Shown piece after piece: positions 6,229 through 9,369 of a DNA stretch of 9,369 nt; position 1 is the first letter of the stretch; each line of letters begins with the position of its first letter. The position numbers were made by a program, and so were the translations under genes. The stretch spans positions 1 through 9,369 of the forward strand of contig CAYNFH010000240.1 of NCBI GenBank assembly GCA_964396385.1, written 5' to 3'. The DNA is from CAYNFH01 sp964396385 (GTDB lineage Bacteria > Armatimonadota > Chthonomonadetes > Chthonomonadales > CAJBBX01). The notes beneath the pieces were generated by a model. It was given only the letters and a program-made list of their open reading frames with translations. It made no database searches and was not told the origin of the DNA.

Positions 6229-6255
6229 GAGGCAGGGGCGAGTGGCCCCTGCCTC
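6229..6255 (-). terminator. First intrinsic terminator for rpoC
   Basis: GAGGCAGGGGC (6229-6239) pairs perfectly over 11 bp with GCCCCTGCCTC (6245-6255) around a 5-nt loop. On the minus strand the stem is followed by TTTCCTTCC. It begins about 53 nt beyond the rpoC stop codon. There is no U-tract on the plus-strand side, so its use by the acetyltransferase transcript is doubtful. Confidence 0.75.
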
Positions 6256-6290
6256 CAGGATTGTGGCGCATGACGGCTGCCCGCCGCCGA

Positions 6291-6308
6291 CTGACTACTG
6301 ACTACCGA

Positions 6309-6311
<3 letters not shown>
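6291..6311. repeat. Heptamer tandem repeat, three copies of CTGACTA, overlapping the rpoC stop
   Basis: Units CTGACTA, CTGACTA, CCGACTA run directly into the reverse-complemented rpoC stop codon (6309-6311) and are followed by CTG. The unit shares the GACT core and 7-nt period with the TCACGAC array at 291-325. Confidence 0.6.

Positions 6312-9369
<3,058 letters not shown>

Overview
This is a GC-rich bacterial chromosomal window. One housekeeping gene, rpoC (RNA polymerase beta'), enters from the right edge on the minus strand and fills roughly the last third. The rest is a short accessory stretch. I see no transposase, integrase, phage gene, tRNA, rRNA or CRISPR array. The RpoC sequence is clearly bacterial and lacks the large proteobacterial-type trigger-loop domain, but carries a small insertion at the same place. 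I cannot place the organism securely. The combination suggests a non-proteobacterial, possibly uncultured lineage (Armatimonadota or Chloroflexota would be guesses).

Layout from left to right. Positions 1-405 hold no convincing gene but are packed with structure: two perfect hairpins, an imperfect 33-nt direct repeat with an internal 9-nt period, a third hairpin, two copies of a module containing the palindrome TGAGACAATGTCTCA, and five copies of the heptamer TCACGAC. The second palindrome sits just after a possible -10 box and just before the ribosome-binding site of a small ParB/sulfiredoxin-fold gene (406-807, +). Positions 808-1105 are gene-free but contain large stem structures and a 16-nt near-repeat. 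A receiver-domain response regulator (1106-1612, -) is transcribed away from a REC-PAS-HisKA_2 sensor kinase (1810-3411, +). The 197-bp gap between them holds a good sigma70-type promoter for the regulator. A heparinase II/III-like protein (3528-5486, +) and a GNAT acetyltransferase (5538-6098, +) follow in the same direction. A convergent 210-bp gap then carries two minus-strand terminators and a second heptamer repeat, after which rpoC (6309 to the right edge, -) begins from its 3' end.

How the genes may work together. The kinase and response regulator are very probably a two-component pair. HisKA_2 kinases such as PdtaS typically pair with receiver-ANTAR antiterminators, but this regulator has the receiver and no ANTAR domain, so its output is unclear. 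The kinase's own N-terminal receiver suggests a phosphorelay or cross-talk input. The heparinase-like protein and the acetyltransferase may be co-transcribed (51-bp gap); any link between them and the kinase is speculative.

The most unusual signals are inside RpoC: a 53-residue insertion in the trigger loop, an ungapped 52-residue internal repeat of the zinc-finger-proximal module placed in the jaw region, and a strongly acidic C-terminal tail.
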